From an uncultured Flavobacteriales bacterium (GTDB taxonomy: Bacteria; Bacteroidota; Bacteroidia; Flavobacteriales_D; Sanyastnellaceae): a stretch of DNA of 23,265 bases. Where the stretch lies: positions 1-23,265 of the forward strand of contig CALKYI010000346.1 of NCBI GenBank assembly GCA_938003665.1, read 5' to 3'. A model generated the notes under the pieces. That model had not been told where the DNA came from and did not search any database. It worked only from the letters and a program-made list of their open reading frames with translations. The first letter of the stretch is position 1, and each line of letters starts with the position of its first letter. Positions 7,937 to 16,938 of this stretch are shown one piece after another. The position numbers and the translations under genes were made by a program.

Positions 7937-9393
7937 GCTTTATTCGGTATGCGTTGTAAGGCGTCCAAGAAGAAGCCCCAGTACTTTTGGACGGAGCTGA
8001 TTTGGACACATTCATCTGGGCTGTGTGCACCGCGAATGTTCGGTCCGAAACTCACCATGTCCATTTCCGGATAGTTCGTTCCGAGGATGCCGCATTCCAA
8101 GCCTGCGTGGCAGGCAAGTACGCGAGGAGACTCCTTGTATTTTTCCTCGTAGAGTGCTTTCATCGTCGCCACAATTGCGCTTGAGGGATTGGGTGTCCAA
8201 CCGGGGTATTGCCCGCTGAATTCAGTTTGCAATCCCGCCAGGCCAAAAGCGCAGGCAATGCTGTTGGCGTGGTCGTCTTTCTCGGAATCCACAGAACTCC
8301 GGCAGAGGCACTGCAAGCTGATGGCGCCTTCGCCGATTTCGACACGGGCCAAATTGTTGGAAGTTTGAACAAGGTGTTCGATGTCGGGGCTCATGCGGTG
8401 GATGCCCACAGGTACCGTTTGGATCGCCATGAGGATGGCAAGTTGGTCCTCTTCCGGCATCGCATGGGTCACCGTGGTGTCCTCAGTTTCACACGACAAA
8501 CTCAATTCGGGATCGGTGGTCGCATACTCCACTTTGACGGACTGAAATGCCTCCACCAACGTGCTTTTGAATGCCGTCTCGTCTGCAGGGTCCAAAACGA
8601 TAACCGCTTGTGATTCTCTAGGAATTGCATTGCGCAATCCGCCCCCGTTGACCGAAGCAATGCGGAAGTCAACTTCACCCAAGCTTTCGATCAACAAGCG
8701 GTTCATGAGTTTGTTGACGTTGGCAATGCCTTTGTGGATGTCCATGCCGGAATGCCCACCGGAACCGCCCGTCAATCGGATGCGCAATTGCTTGACGCCG
8801 TCCTGAATGGCTTCGGCCTCGTAGGTTCCGGTCGAGGTGACATCAACTCCACCGGCACAGCCAATGGATAATTCATCGTCGTCCTCCGTATCCAGGTTGA
8901 GCAAGATGTCGCCTTGCAAGAAACCGCCTTTCAAGCCCAATGCGCCGGTCATACCCGTTTCCTCATCGATGGTGAAGAGGGCGTCGATGGCCGGGTGAGG
9001 GATGTCCGTGGAGTCTAGAACGGCTAAGATCGTAGCCACTCCAATGCCATTGTCGGCTCCCAACGTAGTGCCCTTTGCGCGCACCCAATCGCCATCGACG
9101 TACATGTTGATGCCTTGGGTATCGAAGTCGAATTCGGTGTCAGCATTCTTCTGGCATACCATGTCCAAATGGCTTTGCAACACGATGTGACGCTTGTTCT
9201 CCATGCCGGCCGTTGCGGGCTTACGGATGAGCACGTTGCCCACATCGTCGGTCAGTGTTTCGAAGCCCCATTTCTGTCCCAGTCCGATGACCCATTCGCG
9301 GACTTTTTCTTCCTTTTTCGAGGGCCTCGGAATGCTGTTCAGTTCATTGAAAAAGTGCCACAGGGGCTGAGGTTCTAGGCTGACGATGCTCAT
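7933..9393 (-). CDS. pepD: Cytosol non-specific dipeptidase / aminoacyl-histidine dipeptidase (M20C)
   Basis: A 486-residue zinc dipeptidase of the PepD family (usual length about 485), which hydrolyses a broad range of dipeptides in the cytoplasm. Metal-site motifs are visible: QSHLDMVC (His75, Asp77), TTLGADNGIGVA (Asp114), LFTIDEETGMTGALGL (Glu144/145), LNLDTEDDDEL (Asp168), and a C-terminal NIRGAHSPDE with the last metal or substrate His. The open frame reaches 9447, but the family N-terminus MSIVSLEPQPLWHFFNELNS starts at 9393; the extra residues carry a poly-Lys stretch and overlap the promoter. It is the first gene of the five-gene minus-strand operon. Confidence 0.95.
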   Translation of the reverse strand: MSIVSLEPQPLWHFFNELNSIPRPSKKEEKVREWVIGLGQKWGFETLTDDVGNVLIRKPATAGMENKRHIVLQSHLDMVCQKNADTEFDFDTQGINMYVDGDWVRAKGTTLGADNGIGVATILAVLDSTDIPHPAIDALFTIDEETGMTGALGLKGGFLQGDILLNLDTEDDDELSIGCAGGVDVTSTGTYEAEAIQDGVKQLRIRLTGGSGGHSGMDIHKGIANVNKLMNRLLIESLGEVDFRIASVNGGGLRNAIPRESQAVIVLDPADETAFKSTLVEAFQSVKVEYATTDPELSLSCETEDTTVTHAMPEEDQLAILMAIQTVPVGIHRMSPDIEHLVQTSNNLARVEIGEGAISLQCLCRSSVDSEKDDHANSIACAFGLAGLQTEFSGQYPGWTPNPSSAIVATMKALYEEKYKESPRVLACHAGLECGILGTNYPEMDMVSFGPNIRGAHSPDECVQISSVQKYWGFFLDALQRIPNKA

Positions 9394-9405
9394 GCTTTTT
9401 TTCTT

Positions 9406-9413
9406 CAAAAATA
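9406..9413 (-). promoter_or_regulatory. Putative -7 box for the pepD operon
   Basis: The minus strand reads TATTTTTG, matching TAnnTTTG, 12 bases upstream of the pepD ATG in the 188-base divergent interval. A -33 element is not obvious. Being A/T-rich, this match could arise by chance. Confidence 0.4.
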
Positions 9414-9567
9414 GCGAGCAATTTTCGTCTGTTGCGGTTAATTCCATGCGACCGCCTTTCCGGTGCCCGGGAAATCCAATTTGCGTTTGAACATTCTGGG
9501 TTCACTGCCCTTCACTTTTGTGGAAAAATCAAGGGGCTTTTTCTATGCCTACAATTGCGCCCAATAC

Positions 9568-9575
9568 TAATTTCG
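9568..9575 (+). promoter_or_regulatory. Putative -7 box for the parE operon
   Basis: TAATTTCG differs from TAnnTTTG at one position and lies six bases before the parE ATG. A weaker alternative, TACAATTG, is at 9550-9557. Both are motif matches without a clear -33 partner. Confidence 0.3.
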
Positions 9576-9581
9576 TTGGCC

Positions 9582-11432
9582 ATGGCGGGAAAAGAGCAGG
9601 TATCGTACACAGAGGATAACATTCGTTCACTCGACTGGAAGGAACACATCCGGATGCGTCCGGGGATGTACATCGGAAAGTTGGGGGATGGACAGGCAGC
9701 AGACGATGGCATTTATGTGCTGCTCAAGGAGATCATTGACAACTGCATCGATGAGCACGCGATGGGGCATGGAAAAAGCGTTCGCATCACCATCCGCGAT
9801 GGTGAAGTCAAGGTCCGCGATTTTGGCCGAGGCATTCCATTGGGTAAAGTGGTGGACGTGGTGTCCAAAATCAACACAGGGGGTAAGTACGACTCCCGTG
9901 CATTCAAAAAGTCAGTGGGCTTGAACGGGGTGGGGGCCAAAGCCGTCAACGCCTTGTCGACGCATTTCACCGTGGAGAGTTACCGAGAGGGTGAAATCAA
10001 GCGTGCAGAATTCGAACGGGGTGACCTCGTCAATGACGAGAAACGAGGCAAAACCGAAGAGCGCAACGGAACCATGATTGCCTTCCGTCCCGATCGGGAC
10101 GTATTTAAAGCCTACAGCTACCGCATGGAACACGTGGAGCGGTTGCTGTGGAATTACGCCTACCTGAACACCACGCTCGCGTTGTACTTGAACGGCGAGA
10201 AGTTCAAGTCGGAAAATGGCCTGAAAGACCTGCTGACCAACGACCTGGACAAAGATCCTCGTTATCCCATTGTTCACTTGGTCAATGAAGACATTGAAGT
10301 GGCCATCACGCACACGGATGCTTACGGGGAGGATTACCAGAGGTTTGTTACCGGGCAGTACACGCCCCAAGGGGGCACCCACCAATCCGCGTTCCGGGAA
10401 GCCTACGTTCGCGTTGTCCGGGATTTCTTCGGGAAAGACTACGATGCAGCGGATATCCGCGGTGGCATCTCGGCGGCGATTTCGGTCAAAGTGGAGGAGC
10501 CGGTTTTTGAGTCCCAGACCAAAACCAAACTCGGATCGGCTGAAATGGGACCGGGACAACCCACCCTCAAGAGCTTCGTGTACGACTTTCTGAAGCGGGA
10601 ATTGGACAACTTCTTGCACCGGAATCCCGAGTCTGCTCAATTGCTCCAAGCCCGCATCCTACAAAGCGAGCGCGAGCGTAAAGACTTGGCGGGCATCAAG
10701 AAGTTGGCGCGTGAGCGGGCCAAGAAGTCAAGCGTACACAACAAAAAGCTTCGCGACTGCCGCATCCACTTGGGAGACAAAAAGGACCGCAACGAAGAGA
10801 CTACGCTGTTCATCACCGAGGGCGATTCGGCTTCGGGTTCGATCACCAAGGCGCGCGACGTGTTGACGCAGGCGGTGTTCAGTTTGAAAGGGAAGCCCCT
10901 CAACTCATTTGGGCTGACCAAGAAGGTGGTCTACGAGAACGAGGAATTCAATTTGCTGCAAGCAGCCCTGAACATCGAGGACGGCCTGGAGAACCTCCGC
11001 TACAACAATGTGGTCATCGCCACGGATGCCGATGTCGACGGCATGCACATTCGATTGCTGTTGATCACCTTCTTCTTGCAGTTTTTCCCCGATTTGGTCA
11101 AGCGCGGCCACCTGTATGTGTTGCAGACGCCGCTGTTCCGGGTGCGAAACAAGAAGGAGACGCGTTACTGCTACAGCGAAACCGAGAAGCAAGAGGCACT
11201 GCAGGCCCTGGGCGCCAAGGCAGAGATTACCCGCTTCAAGGGGTTGGGTGAGATCAGTCCGGACGAATTCAGGTATTTCATTGGTGATGATATTCGCCTC
11301 GATCCAGTGGTCATTGGCAAGGAGAGCCGCATTACCGAAATGATGACCTTCTTCATGGGCAAGAACACGCCCGATCGTCAAAGTTTTATCATCGAAAACC
11401 TGCGGGTTGAAAAAGATTTGGTTGAAGAATGA
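9582..11432 (+). CDS. parE: DNA topoisomerase IV subunit B
   Basis: The ATPase subunit of the type IIA topoisomerase that decatenates daughter chromosomes. The 616-residue protein has a GHKL ATPase domain (EIIDNCIDEHAMGHG with Glu50 and Asn54; RDFGRGIPLG at 79-88; the lid GLNGVGAKAVNALS at 113-126), a transducer region, and a TOPRIM domain (ITEGDSASGS with Glu413; ATDADVDGMH with Asp482/484/486), ending in RFKGLGEIS and a short C-terminus. The pairing with a long ParC and the length favour ParE over GyrB, though sequence alone cannot wholly exclude a gyrase B paralogue. The frame is open from 9432, but the conserved N-terminus supports 9582. It overlaps parC by ATGA. Confidence 0.92.
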   Translation: MAGKEQVSYTEDNIRSLDWKEHIRMRPGMYIGKLGDGQAADDGIYVLLKEIIDNCIDEHAMGHGKSVRITIRDGEVKVRDFGRGIPLGKVVDVVSKINTGGKYDSRAFKKSVGLNGVGAKAVNALSTHFTVESYREGEIKRAEFERGDLVNDEKRGKTEERNGTMIAFRPDRDVFKAYSYRMEHVERLLWNYAYLNTTLALYLNGEKFKSENGLKDLLTNDLDKDPRYPIVHLVNEDIEVAITHTDAYGEDYQRFVTGQYTPQGGTHQSAFREAYVRVVRDFFGKDYDAADIRGGISAAISVKVEEPVFESQTKTKLGSAEMGPGQPTLKSFVYDFLKRELDNFLHRNPESAQLLQARILQSERERKDLAGIKKLARERAKKSSVHNKKLRDCRIHLGDKKDRNEETTLFITEGDSASGSITKARDVLTQAVFSLKGKPLNSFGLTKKVVYENEEFNLLQAALNIEDGLENLRYNNVVIATDADVDGMHIRLLLITFFLQFFPDLVKRGHLYVLQTPLFRVRNKKETRYCYSETEKQEALQALGAKAEITRFKGLGEISPDEFRYFIGDDIRLDPVVIGKESRITEMMTFFMGKNTPDRQSFIIENLRVEKDLVEE

Positions 11433-14206
11433 GCGAGGAAGAATTGCCACCGGTAGATCCTGAGAACGAGGAGGGCACCACCCCGGAAGCCGAAGGCACT
11501 GGAGAGGAGCTTGAACGCGTGATTCAGGTTGCCGGGATGTACAACAACTACTTCCTGGATTACGCTTCCTACGTAATCCTCGAACGGGCTGTACCGCACC
11601 AAGACGACGGCCTAAAACCCGTGCAGCGCCGTATCCTGCACAGCCTCGACGAAATGGACGATGGGCGGTTCCACAAGGTGGCCAACGTCATCGGCAACAC
11701 CATGAAGTACCACCCGCACGGGGATGCTTCTATTGGCGATGCCATGGTGCAAATCGGACAGAAAGACCTGCTGCTGGACTGCCAGGGAAACTGGGGCAAC
11801 ATCTTCACGGGGGACCGCGCGGCAGCTCCACGATACATTGAGGTTCGGCTCAGCAAGCTCGGCAAAGAAATCCTCTTCAACCCGAAAACGACGACGTGGC
11901 TGCAGAGCTACGATGGCCGGAACAAGGAGCCGGAGACGTTGCCCGTTAAGTTCCCGCTTTTGCTCGCATCTGGGGTGGAGGGGATTGCTGTGGGCTTGGC
12001 GTGTAAGACGCTTCCTCACAATTTTGTCGAGCTCATCGACGCGAGCGTTGCTACGCTGCAAGGCAAAGGCTTCTCCTTGTATCCGGATTTCCAGACCGGC
12101 GGAACCGCGGATGTGGAGAATTACAACGACGGATTGCGCGGCGGCAAGGTGCGGGTGCGTGGCCGCATCGAAAAGGTTGATAACAAAACACTCGTCATTC
12201 GTGAGTTGCCCTATGGTGTAACTACGAGTTCGCTCATCGACAGCATCTTGAAGGCCAATGACAAGGGCAAAATCAAGATCAAGCGCGTGGAGGATAACAC
12301 CGCGAGCGAGGTCGAGATTGTCATTCACCTTGCGAACAATGTGGGCCCAGATAAGATGATCGGCGCGCTGTTTGCCTTTACCGATTGCGAGGTGTCCATC
12401 TCACCCAACTCCACCGTCATCCTCAACGACAAGCCGCAATTCCTCGGGGTCAAGGAGCTGCTCAAGATTTCGACTGAGCGAACGAAAGGACTGCTCAAGT
12501 TGGAGTTGGAGATTGAATTGGGTGAGCTGCAAGAGAAGTGGCACTTCGCGTCGTTGGAGAAAATCTTCATCGAGAACCGGATCTACCGGGACATTGAGGA
12601 GTGCGAAACGTGGGAGGAAATCTTGTCGACCATTCACAAAGGGCTCAAGCCGCACATCAAGCATTTGCTGCGCGCGGTTACGGATGAGGACGTGACACGG
12701 TTGACGGAAATCCGAATTAAGCGCATTTCGAAGTTTGACGCCTTCAAGGCCGACCGCCTGATTGAAGGATTGGAAGGCGATATTGATCAGGTCAAACACC
12801 ACTTGGAACACCTCACGGATTATGCCATCGAGTGGTTCCGTATGCTCAAAAAGAAATACGGCGCAGGCCGCGAGCGCAAAACGGAATTGCGGTCGTTTGA
12901 GTCCATTTCGCGTTCGGCCGTCGCAGTCGCGAATGTCAAGCTTTACGCCCAGAAGGAAGAAGGATTTGTCGGCTATGGGTTGAAGCGGGGAGAGGGTGAA
13001 TTGGTCGGAGAGTGCAGCGACATCGATGACATCATCGTCATCCGGAAGGACGGCATCATGCAGGTGAGCAAGGTGAGTCAGAAGGCCTTCTTCGGGAAGG
13101 ACATCATTCACGTTGCCGTCTGGAAACGCGGAGATGATCGCACGGTTTACAACTGCATTTATCTTGACGGTGCGACAGGTCGCAGCATGATGAAGCGTTT
13201 CAACGTGCCAGCGATTACGCGCGATCGAGAATACAACATCACGAAAGGCACACCGAAGTCGCGGATTTTGTACTTCACGGCCAACCCCAACGGAGAGGCG
13301 GAAATCGTGACGGTGTTCTTGCGGGCCAATGCGCGGCTGAAGAAGTTGAAACTCGACGTTGACTTCGCTGAATTGGCCATTCGCGGCCGAGGCGCCGGGG
13401 GCAACCTGGTATCCAAAAACGCCATCCGCAAAATTGAAATGAGCGAAGAGGGCGTTTCGACGCTCGGTGCGCGCAAAGTCTGGTACGATGAAACCGTTCG
13501 CACGCTCAATGCCGAAGGCCGGGGGCGCTTGTTGGGCGAATTCATGGCCGATGACCGCATCGTGGTTTTCTTGTCTTCCGGTGAGTATGCTTTTACCGGT
13601 TTCGATCTGAGTACGCGGTTCGATGATAAGATGATTCACTTGGAAAAGTGGCATCCAAAGCGACCTGTTTCGGTGGTTTATTACGAAGGCGAAAAAGAAG
13701 ACTGGTACGTCAAACGGTTCCATCCAGAACTCGTCCAAAAGCCGTTTTCGTTCATTGGCGATCACGAAAACTCGCGCCTGGGTGTGATCTCCACTGCTCA
13801 TCACCCACTCGTGCGCATCCGATTCAACCGCCGTTTCAAAGAAACCCGGGACCGTGAAGATGAAATCTTCGATGCTTCTGATTTCATTGCCATCAAGGGC
13901 ATCCGAGCGCTGGGGAATAAACTCAGTGGCTTGCCCGTCACGGATGTGCATCTGGAGCCATTGGATGAAGAAAAGGAAGCCCAAGCCCAAGCTGCTTGGG
14001 AGGCTGAATTCGCCCCCAATGTGAAAACAACAAAGGCGCCGAACAATTCTCCCGTTGAAGGACAGCCTGCTGATACAGCCGAAGTGGAAAAACCCAAGGC
14101 AGAAGCCACCGCACCACCAACTGAACCCAAAACTTCAACATCCGCTGGAGACGATGACGCTGAGTCACCATCGAAAGGCGGAGGCATACAACCGACTCTT
14201 TTTTGA
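11429..14206 (+). CDS. parC: DNA topoisomerase IV subunit A
   Basis: The DNA-cleaving subunit of topoisomerase IV, 925 residues, typical of the long Bacteroidota form. An acidic leader (1-30) precedes the winged-helix/tower region: YNNYFLDYASYVILERAVPH, GLKPVQRRILHS, KYHPHGDASIGDAMV, and AAAPRYIEVRLSKLG, in which Tyr136 is the expected catalytic tyrosine. A coiled-coil segment follows and then a beta-pinwheel-like C-terminal domain (about 500-830). The last ~65 residues are Pro/Thr/Glu-rich, look disordered, and end in GGGIQPTLF. The gene overlaps parE by ATGA and is one base from the GH13 gene. A long antisense frame (12401-13990) is a codon-bias shadow. Confidence 0.93.
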   Translation: MSEEELPPVDPENEEGTTPEAEGTGEELERVIQVAGMYNNYFLDYASYVILERAVPHQDDGLKPVQRRILHSLDEMDDGRFHKVANVIGNTMKYHPHGDASIGDAMVQIGQKDLLLDCQGNWGNIFTGDRAAAPRYIEVRLSKLGKEILFNPKTTTWLQSYDGRNKEPETLPVKFPLLLASGVEGIAVGLACKTLPHNFVELIDASVATLQGKGFSLYPDFQTGGTADVENYNDGLRGGKVRVRGRIEKVDNKTLVIRELPYGVTTSSLIDSILKANDKGKIKIKRVEDNTASEVEIVIHLANNVGPDKMIGALFAFTDCEVSISPNSTVILNDKPQFLGVKELLKISTERTKGLLKLELEIELGELQEKWHFASLEKIFIENRIYRDIEECETWEEILSTIHKGLKPHIKHLLRAVTDEDVTRLTEIRIKRISKFDAFKADRLIEGLEGDIDQVKHHLEHLTDYAIEWFRMLKKKYGAGRERKTELRSFESISRSAVAVANVKLYAQKEEGFVGYGLKRGEGELVGECSDIDDIIVIRKDGIMQVSKVSQKAFFGKDIIHVAVWKRGDDRTVYNCIYLDGATGRSMMKRFNVPAITRDREYNITKGTPKSRILYFTANPNGEAEIVTVFLRANARLKKLKLDVDFAELAIRGRGAGGNLVSKNAIRKIEMSEEGVSTLGARKVWYDETVRTLNAEGRGRLLGEFMADDRIVVFLSSGEYAFTGFDLSTRFDDKMIHLEKWHPKRPVSVVYYEGEKEDWYVKRFHPELVQKPFSFIGDHENSRLGVISTAHHPLVRIRFNRRFKETRDREDEIFDASDFIAIKGIRALGNKLSGLPVTDVHLEPLDEEKEAQAQAAWEAEFAPNVKTTKAPNNSPVEGQPADTAEVEKPKAEATAPPTEPKTSTSAGDDDAESPSKGGGIQPTLF

Positions 14207-14207
14207 T

Positions 14208-15650
14208 ATGAATACCACGAACTCATTGCTCAGCACGTTTGGCGTGCTCGCGTTGCTCTTGACAAGCTGCGGAGGTGGTTCCTCGCCGGCATCAACCACC
14301 GATGCTCAAGCGTTGGGGCAAGGACTGAAGTCTGACGAACTTGCGCACCCTGCTTGGTCCGCCAATGCGACCATTTATGAAGTTAACGTGCGGCAGCACA
14401 CCCCGGAAGGGCCCTGCAATGCATTTGCAGAAGACTTGCCCCGTCTGAAAGACCTCGGTGTGGACATTTTGTGGCTCATGCCCATCCATCCCATCGGGGA
14501 AGTCAACCGCAAAGGCGGAGAAAATAAGAACAACTACATGGTGCAACCCGGATCTTCCAGCATGGGAAGCCCGTACAGCGTGCAGGATTACTACAAGATC
14601 AATCCGGACTTCGGCACCGAAGCGGACTTGCGCGCATTGACCGAGGCAGCTCATGCATTGGGCATGAAGGTGATCCTCGATTGGGTGGCAAACCACACGG
14701 CATTCGACAGCGAATGGACCGAATCGCACCTGGAGTACTTCTTGCTCGATGAAGCGGGCAACTTGCAGCCGCCTTCGGGCACCGATTGGTGGGACGTGAC
14801 CCAGCTCGACTGGGAAAACGGACGCGAGTCGGGATTGTACGACGCCATGGCGGACGCGCTGGAGTATTGGGTACGCGAATTTGGAATTGATGGATACCGC
14901 TGCGATGTAGCTGAAAAGGTCCCCACCGATTTTTGGGAAAAGGCGCGACGCCAGTTGGAAGAAGTGAATCCCGAAGTGTTCATGTTGGCAGAAGCCGAAG
15001 TGCCGGAACACCACGACCGCGCCTTTGACATGTCGTACGGGTGGGAAATGCACCACATCATGAACCAAGTGGGCAAAGGCGAATGGTCCGTTGATTCATT
15101 GATTCAAGCCGTTCCGCGCCAGACAGATCGCTTCGGCGCGGATGCTTACCGCATGATGTTTGTGACCAACCACGATGAAAATGCGTGGAACGGAACCATC
15201 GAAGAGCGGTTAGGCCCCAATGGGGATGCCATGGCCGTCCTTTCTGGCACCTTGATGGGTATGCCACTCGTCTATTCAGGTCAGGAAGCCGGAATGACCA
15301 AGCGACTCCGCTTTTTTGAAAAAGACACCGTTCAATGGGGCGATTACGCAAAGACCGACTTGTACCAAACCATCTACGCCTTGAACCATGAGAACCAAGC
15401 GCTGTGGAACGGCACACACGGAGGGCAACCTGAATTCTATGCCATCGACTCTGACGTGGCGATGGCCTGGAAGCGAACGGCTGGGACCAATGATGTTGTC
15501 GTGGCGGTCAACCTCGGCGATGAGGGCGTGACCATGGCGTTGAATCTGGATGAAAGCTACGCTCCAGCATGGGGTGAATTGGCCCCATCAGCCGAGGTCC
15601 TCGTTCCGGCGCATGCGGCGGCCGTCTGGACCCGCAACCGCGCAGAATGA
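14208..15650 (+). CDS. GH13 alpha-amylase-family lipoprotein
   Basis: A 480-residue secreted lipoprotein; the signal peptide ends in LLLTSC with Cys21 followed by GGGSS, and an outer-membrane or periplasmic location is likely. The TIM-barrel carries all four GH13 regions: VILDWVANHT (155-164), GIDGYRCDVAE (227-236, nucleophile Asp233), VFMLAEAEV (257-265, acid/base probably Glu262) and FVTNHDENAW (318-327, Asp323). A C-terminal beta domain spans about 405-476. It should hydrolyse or rearrange alpha-glucans; specificity cannot be read, but it lacks extra carbohydrate-binding modules. The frame is open into parC from 14055, but the signal peptide fixes the start at 14208, one base after the parC stop. 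It overlaps mgsA by ATGA. Confidence 0.92.
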   Translation: MNTTNSLLSTFGVLALLLTSCGGGSSPASTTDAQALGQGLKSDELAHPAWSANATIYEVNVRQHTPEGPCNAFAEDLPRLKDLGVDILWLMPIHPIGEVNRKGGENKNNYMVQPGSSSMGSPYSVQDYYKINPDFGTEADLRALTEAAHALGMKVILDWVANHTAFDSEWTESHLEYFLLDEAGNLQPPSGTDWWDVTQLDWENGRESGLYDAMADALEYWVREFGIDGYRCDVAEKVPTDFWEKARRQLEEVNPEVFMLAEAEVPEHHDRAFDMSYGWEMHHIMNQVGKGEWSVDSLIQAVPRQTDRFGADAYRMMFVTNHDENAWNGTIEERLGPNGDAMAVLSGTLMGMPLVYSGQEAGMTKRLRFFEKDTVQWGDYAKTDLYQTIYALNHENQALWNGTHGGQPEFYAIDSDVAMAWKRTAGTNDVVVAVNLGDEGVTMALNLDESYAPAWGELAPSAEVLVPAHAAAVWTRNRAE

Positions 15651-16027
15651 GCCAAACTCAAACCATAGCGCTGATTGCCCACGATGGCAAAAAGGATGCG
15701 TTGGTCGAATTCGTTCGGGACAACCAGGCTTGGTTTGAACGGTTTGCACTCGTAGGGACAGGCACGACCGGGGGGAGGATTGCGGAACTCGGCGTCGCGA
15801 TTGAGCGATTGGCCAGTGGTCCCCTTGGCGGTGATGCCCAGATTGCAGCGCGCATTACTGAAGGTGCTGTTCATGCGGTCATCTTTTTTCGGGATCCCAT
15901 GGGCAAGCACCCGCATGAACCCGACATCAACATGCTGTTGAGGCAGTGCGATGTCCACAACATTCCGCTGGCCACCAATGAAGCCACAGCAAGCCTGCTG
16001 ATTGGTAGCCACGCCTTCGGAAGTTGA
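15647..16027 (+). CDS. mgsA: Methylglyoxal synthase
   Basis: MgsA converts dihydroxyacetone phosphate into methylglyoxal and phosphate, a bypass used when sugar phosphates accumulate. The 126-residue protein has the family features: LIAHDGKKDALV (His12, Asp13), the phosphate-binding GTGTTGG (37-43), SGPLGGDAQIAARITEG with Asp63 matching the catalytic Asp71 of E. coli, FFRDPMGKHPHEPDINMLLR with His90 and Asp93 matching His98 and Asp101, and IPLATNEATASLL. It ends at SHAFGS and lacks about 20 C-terminal residues present in the 152-residue E. coli enzyme. It is coupled to the GH13 gene (ATGA) and to prmC (TGATG). Confidence 0.93.
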   Translation: MSQTQTIALIAHDGKKDALVEFVRDNQAWFERFALVGTGTTGGRIAELGVAIERLASGPLGGDAQIAARITEGAVHAVIFFRDPMGKHPHEPDINMLLRQCDVHNIPLATNEATASLLIGSHAFGS

Positions 16028-16938
16028 TGCCGGATCAACACGTACCTCGAGGCAGCGGACCGTGGCCGGTGAACAACGAATTGCACACCGTCCGCTCTTG
16101 GTTTGCGCAGCGGTGCTGCATGGATGACGGTCGCGAGTCCGAATCCGTCGTTCGCCTGGTTTTGGATTGCGTGAGTGGTATGTCGCGAATGGACCGGCTC
16201 ACGGCGCCGTGGCGGGCATCTGAATCCGAATTGGAACGCCTCGCTCTGTTGGCGGACCGATTGAAGGACGGCGAACCGGTCCAGTATGCGCTCGGCGAAA
16301 CATCGTTCGCCGGACTCACCTTTCAATGCGACCGTCGTGCCTTGATTCCACGTCCAGAAACCGAAGAGTTGCTTGTGGAGGCACTTCGTCGGGTCCAAAC
16401 GATGACAGGCGACGCCCCACTTCGGGTGCTGGATATCGGCACAGGCAGCGGAATTTTGCCCATCGCCTGGAAATCGCACCGCCCAAGCGACGAAGTGCAT
16501 GGACTCGACGTGCAACCTGACGCCTTGGAATTGGCCGCAGCAAATGCGGAACGGTTGGGTTGTGCAGTGGATTTCCACTGCATCGATATCCTCGAGCCAC
16601 AGCTAGAAGGTGGCATCTTCGCAGCGCCGTTTGACGTCATTCTGTCCAATCCGCCCTACATCCCACAGACCGATCGTTCGGAGATGCTGCCGAATGTGTT
16701 GAATTGGGAACCCGCATCGGCGCTCTTCGTTGAGGATGACGATCCGTTGCTCTTTTACAGACGCATCCTTGACGGGTGCCACCATGAAGATTGGTTGGCA
16801 GCTGGCGGCCTGTTGGCTTTTGAGTGCCATCGGGACGGCACACAGGAGGTGGTCGATTTGATCCCCGATGATTGGTCCTCGAAGGAACGCATGCGCGACC
16901 TTCAGGGCAACTGGCGCTTGGTCGCTGCGCGCCGGTAA
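16027..16938 (+). CDS. prmC: Peptide chain release factor N5-glutamine methyltransferase
   Basis: PrmC methylates the Gln of the GGQ motif of release factors RF1 and RF2, using S-adenosylmethionine, and so supports efficient termination. The 303-residue protein has an N-terminal helical domain (about 18-95), the linker PVQYALGETSFAG and ALIPRPETEELL, a Rossmann SAM-binding loop RVLDIGTGSGILPIAW (133-148), the acidic GLDVQPDALELAAANAE, and the catalytic NPPY (208-211). The ATG overlaps the mgsA stop (TGATG); a TTG one codon earlier is a possible alternative start. The first ~17 residues are not conserved-looking. It ends the parE operon three bases before the convergent protease gene. Confidence 0.94.
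   Translation: MPDQHVPRGSGPWPVNNELHTVRSWFAQRCCMDDGRESESVVRLVLDCVSGMSRMDRLTAPWRASESELERLALLADRLKDGEPVQYALGETSFAGLTFQCDRRALIPRPETEELLVEALRRVQTMTGDAPLRVLDIGTGSGILPIAWKSHRPSDEVHGLDVQPDALELAAANAERLGCAVDFHCIDILEPQLEGGIFAAPFDVILSNPPYIPQTDRSEMLPNVLNWEPASALFVEDDDPLLFYRRILDGCHHEDWLAAGGLLAFECHRDGTQEVVDLIPDDWSSKERMRDLQGNWRLVAARR

Noticed and set aside
9912..10649. A 245-codon antisense frame inside parE
   Set aside because: It lies wholly inside the conserved ParE coding sequence and has no recognisable domain, start context or promoter.
12401..13990. A 529-codon open frame on the minus strand, antisense to parC
   Set aside because: The plus strand encodes an unmistakable ParC across the same region. 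The antisense translation has no family features and is explained by codon bias at moderate-to-high GC.
15647..16027. MgsA considered as a truncated pseudogene because it is shorter than the E. coli enzyme
   Set aside because: All catalytic and phosphate-binding residues are present and only the variable C-terminus is missing; homologues of this length are plausible.
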